A DNA stretch of 64,000 nt from Rhizobium sp. ICMP 5592 (GTDB lineage Bacteria; Pseudomonadota; Alphaproteobacteria; Rhizobiales; Rhizobiaceae): the NCBI RefSeq assembly GCF_009498525.1, contig NZ_QSNT01000001.1, positions 1,449,083-1,513,082 on the forward strand, given 5' to 3'. The position numbers were made by a program, and so were the translations under genes. The notes under the pieces were generated by a model, which worked only from the letters and a program-made list of their open reading frames with translations, had not been told where the DNA came from and made no database searches. Shown here piece after piece: positions 63,254 through 64,000 of the stretch. How positions within the stretch are numbered: the stretch's first letter is position 1; the number at the start of each line of letters is the position of its first letter.

Positions 63254-63834
63254 GCGGCGGCCCTCTGTTCGTCTCTCGCCGTCGTCCAGACCTCGCGCGC
63301 CGCATCGGCATTCATCGCGGCGATGGCTATGCCGACGATTAGGTCCGGCCAGGCGGAATGCCACAGGAACGCTGTCACGATACCGGCCGCGATGATAGCG
63401 ATATTGGCAAACGCATCGTTGCGGGCAGAGAGAAAGGCGGCTCGGGTCAGGCTGCCGCTATGGTCTCGGAAGCGAACCAGCATCATGGCGCAGGAGAGAT
63501 TGACGACGAGCGCCCCGAGGCCGGTCAAGGACAACGGCAACGGCTCCGGGGCAACCGGAACCATGAATTTATGCCAGGCGGTCCAGATGGTCGCCAGTCC
63601 GGGGATGAGCAGGATCCCCGCCAGCGCCATGCCAATACGGGCGCGATTGCGAATGCTCCAGCCGAGCGCCATCAGGATCAGAAGGCTGACCGAGGCGTCT
63701 TCAAGAAAATCGATGCTGTCGGCAAAGAGCGAAACCGAGCCGATGGATAGGGCTACGGCGAATTCGACGCCGAAATAGCCAAGATTCAACAGCGCAACAC
63801 GTTTGACCGCGTTGCGGAGAGCAATGTCCGTCAT
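63250..63834 (-). CDS. Cation diffusion facilitator-like transporter, membrane domain only
   Basis: A 194-residue protein with five to six predicted helices. LFADSIDFLEDASVSLLILMALG and LSARNDAFANIAIIAAGIVTAF place acidic residues in the paired helix II/V metal-site positions of CDF proteins. The C-terminal cytoplasmic domain of normal CDF transporters is absent, as in some short bacterial members. Convergent with the PLP enzyme gene, sharing four bases at the stops. Confidence 0.8.
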   Translation of the reverse strand: MTDIALRNAVKRVALLNLGYFGVEFAVALSIGSVSLFADSIDFLEDASVSLLILMALGWSIRNRARIGMALAGILLIPGLATIWTAWHKFMVPVAPEPLPLSLTGLGALVVNLSCAMMLVRFRDHSGSLTRAAFLSARNDAFANIAIIAAGIVTAFLWHSAWPDLIVGIAIAAMNADAAREVWTTARDEQRAAA

Positions 63835-64000
63835 ATCTCCTCCATTCTCCTCACCGCCCGGCCGGCAAGAGCAGCCGAGCGTCCCTTGCCTCTATCTAAC
63901 GCCCGACATCCGCTTGAACAGATGGGCATATCGAAGATTATTGTCGGCTATCTTTTAGTCTGGTGTCGCTAGTCCTCGCCGTCAAAGCCTGCAAATTCGC
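63835..64000. other. No gene seen at the right edge
   Basis: These 166 bases upstream of the CDF-like gene presumably include its promoter. TCTCCTCC just before the start, read on the minus strand as GGAGGAGA, is its ribosome site. Nothing else is evident. Confidence 0.5.

Overview
The window looks like a chromosome or large-replicon segment of an alphaproteobacterium of the Rhizobium/Agrobacterium group. GC is high and even, ABC uptake systems dominate, and there is a rhizobial-type carnitine dehydrogenase-thioesterase fusion, a TPP-controlled thiMED operon and a DUF1127 gene followed by CCUCCUCCC-loop small RNA hairpins. I saw no rRNA, tRNA, insertion sequence, phage gene or CRISPR array.

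Layout. 1-0.6 kb: 3' end of a methyltransferase gene. 0.7-9.1 kb: OmpR-type two-component system divergent from a complete RND tripartite efflux pump, then a LysR regulator. 10.2-12.2 kb: paired DUF606 membrane proteins and an HSL-family esterase. 12.2-27.1 kb: a minus-strand block with a CocE-type hydrolase, a peptide-type ABC transporter, three CoA-ester enzymes (hydratase, ADP-forming synthetase, acyl-CoA dehydrogenase), the carnitine dehydrogenase-thioesterase fusion and a DUF849 cleavage enzyme, divergent from a CdhR-like AraC regulator. I read this as gamma-butyrobetaine/crotonobetaine to carnitine to glycine betaine catabolism. 27.1-29.0 kb: LysR and a divergent EamA exporter. 29.0-33.9 kb: LacI repressor with twin operators, a polar amino-acid type uptake system (permease and ATPase fused) and a FAD amine oxidoreductase. 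34.0-35.4 kb: three small uncharacterised genes.

35.4-54.7 kb is the most interesting part: sixteen co-directional genes plus a divergent GntR regulator. It holds the known oxidative D-apiose route (apiose dehydrogenase, apionolactonase, apionate oxidoisomerase, 3-oxo-isoapionate kinase, RuBisCO-like protein) with a ribose-type ABC importer and its DUF2291 lipoprotein. Added to this are a DhaK/DhaL kinase pair, a second oligosaccharide-type ABC importer and a cytoplasmic DUF5060/DUF4038 glycosidase of the apiosidase-like (GH140) type. The whole looks like a pathway that imports apiosylated glycosides, releases apiose inside the cell and burns it. A shared TGGTATnATGAG motif precedes three transcription blocks.

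54.8-64 kb: a small membrane protein, an undecaprenyl-diphosphatase, a PhnA-like small protein, the thiM-thiE-thiD-SDR operon with TPP riboswitch, the DUF1127 gene with four tandem CCUCCUCCC hairpins, a YghU-type glutathione transferase, an unassigned PLP-dependent enzyme and a cation-diffusion-facilitator-like protein.
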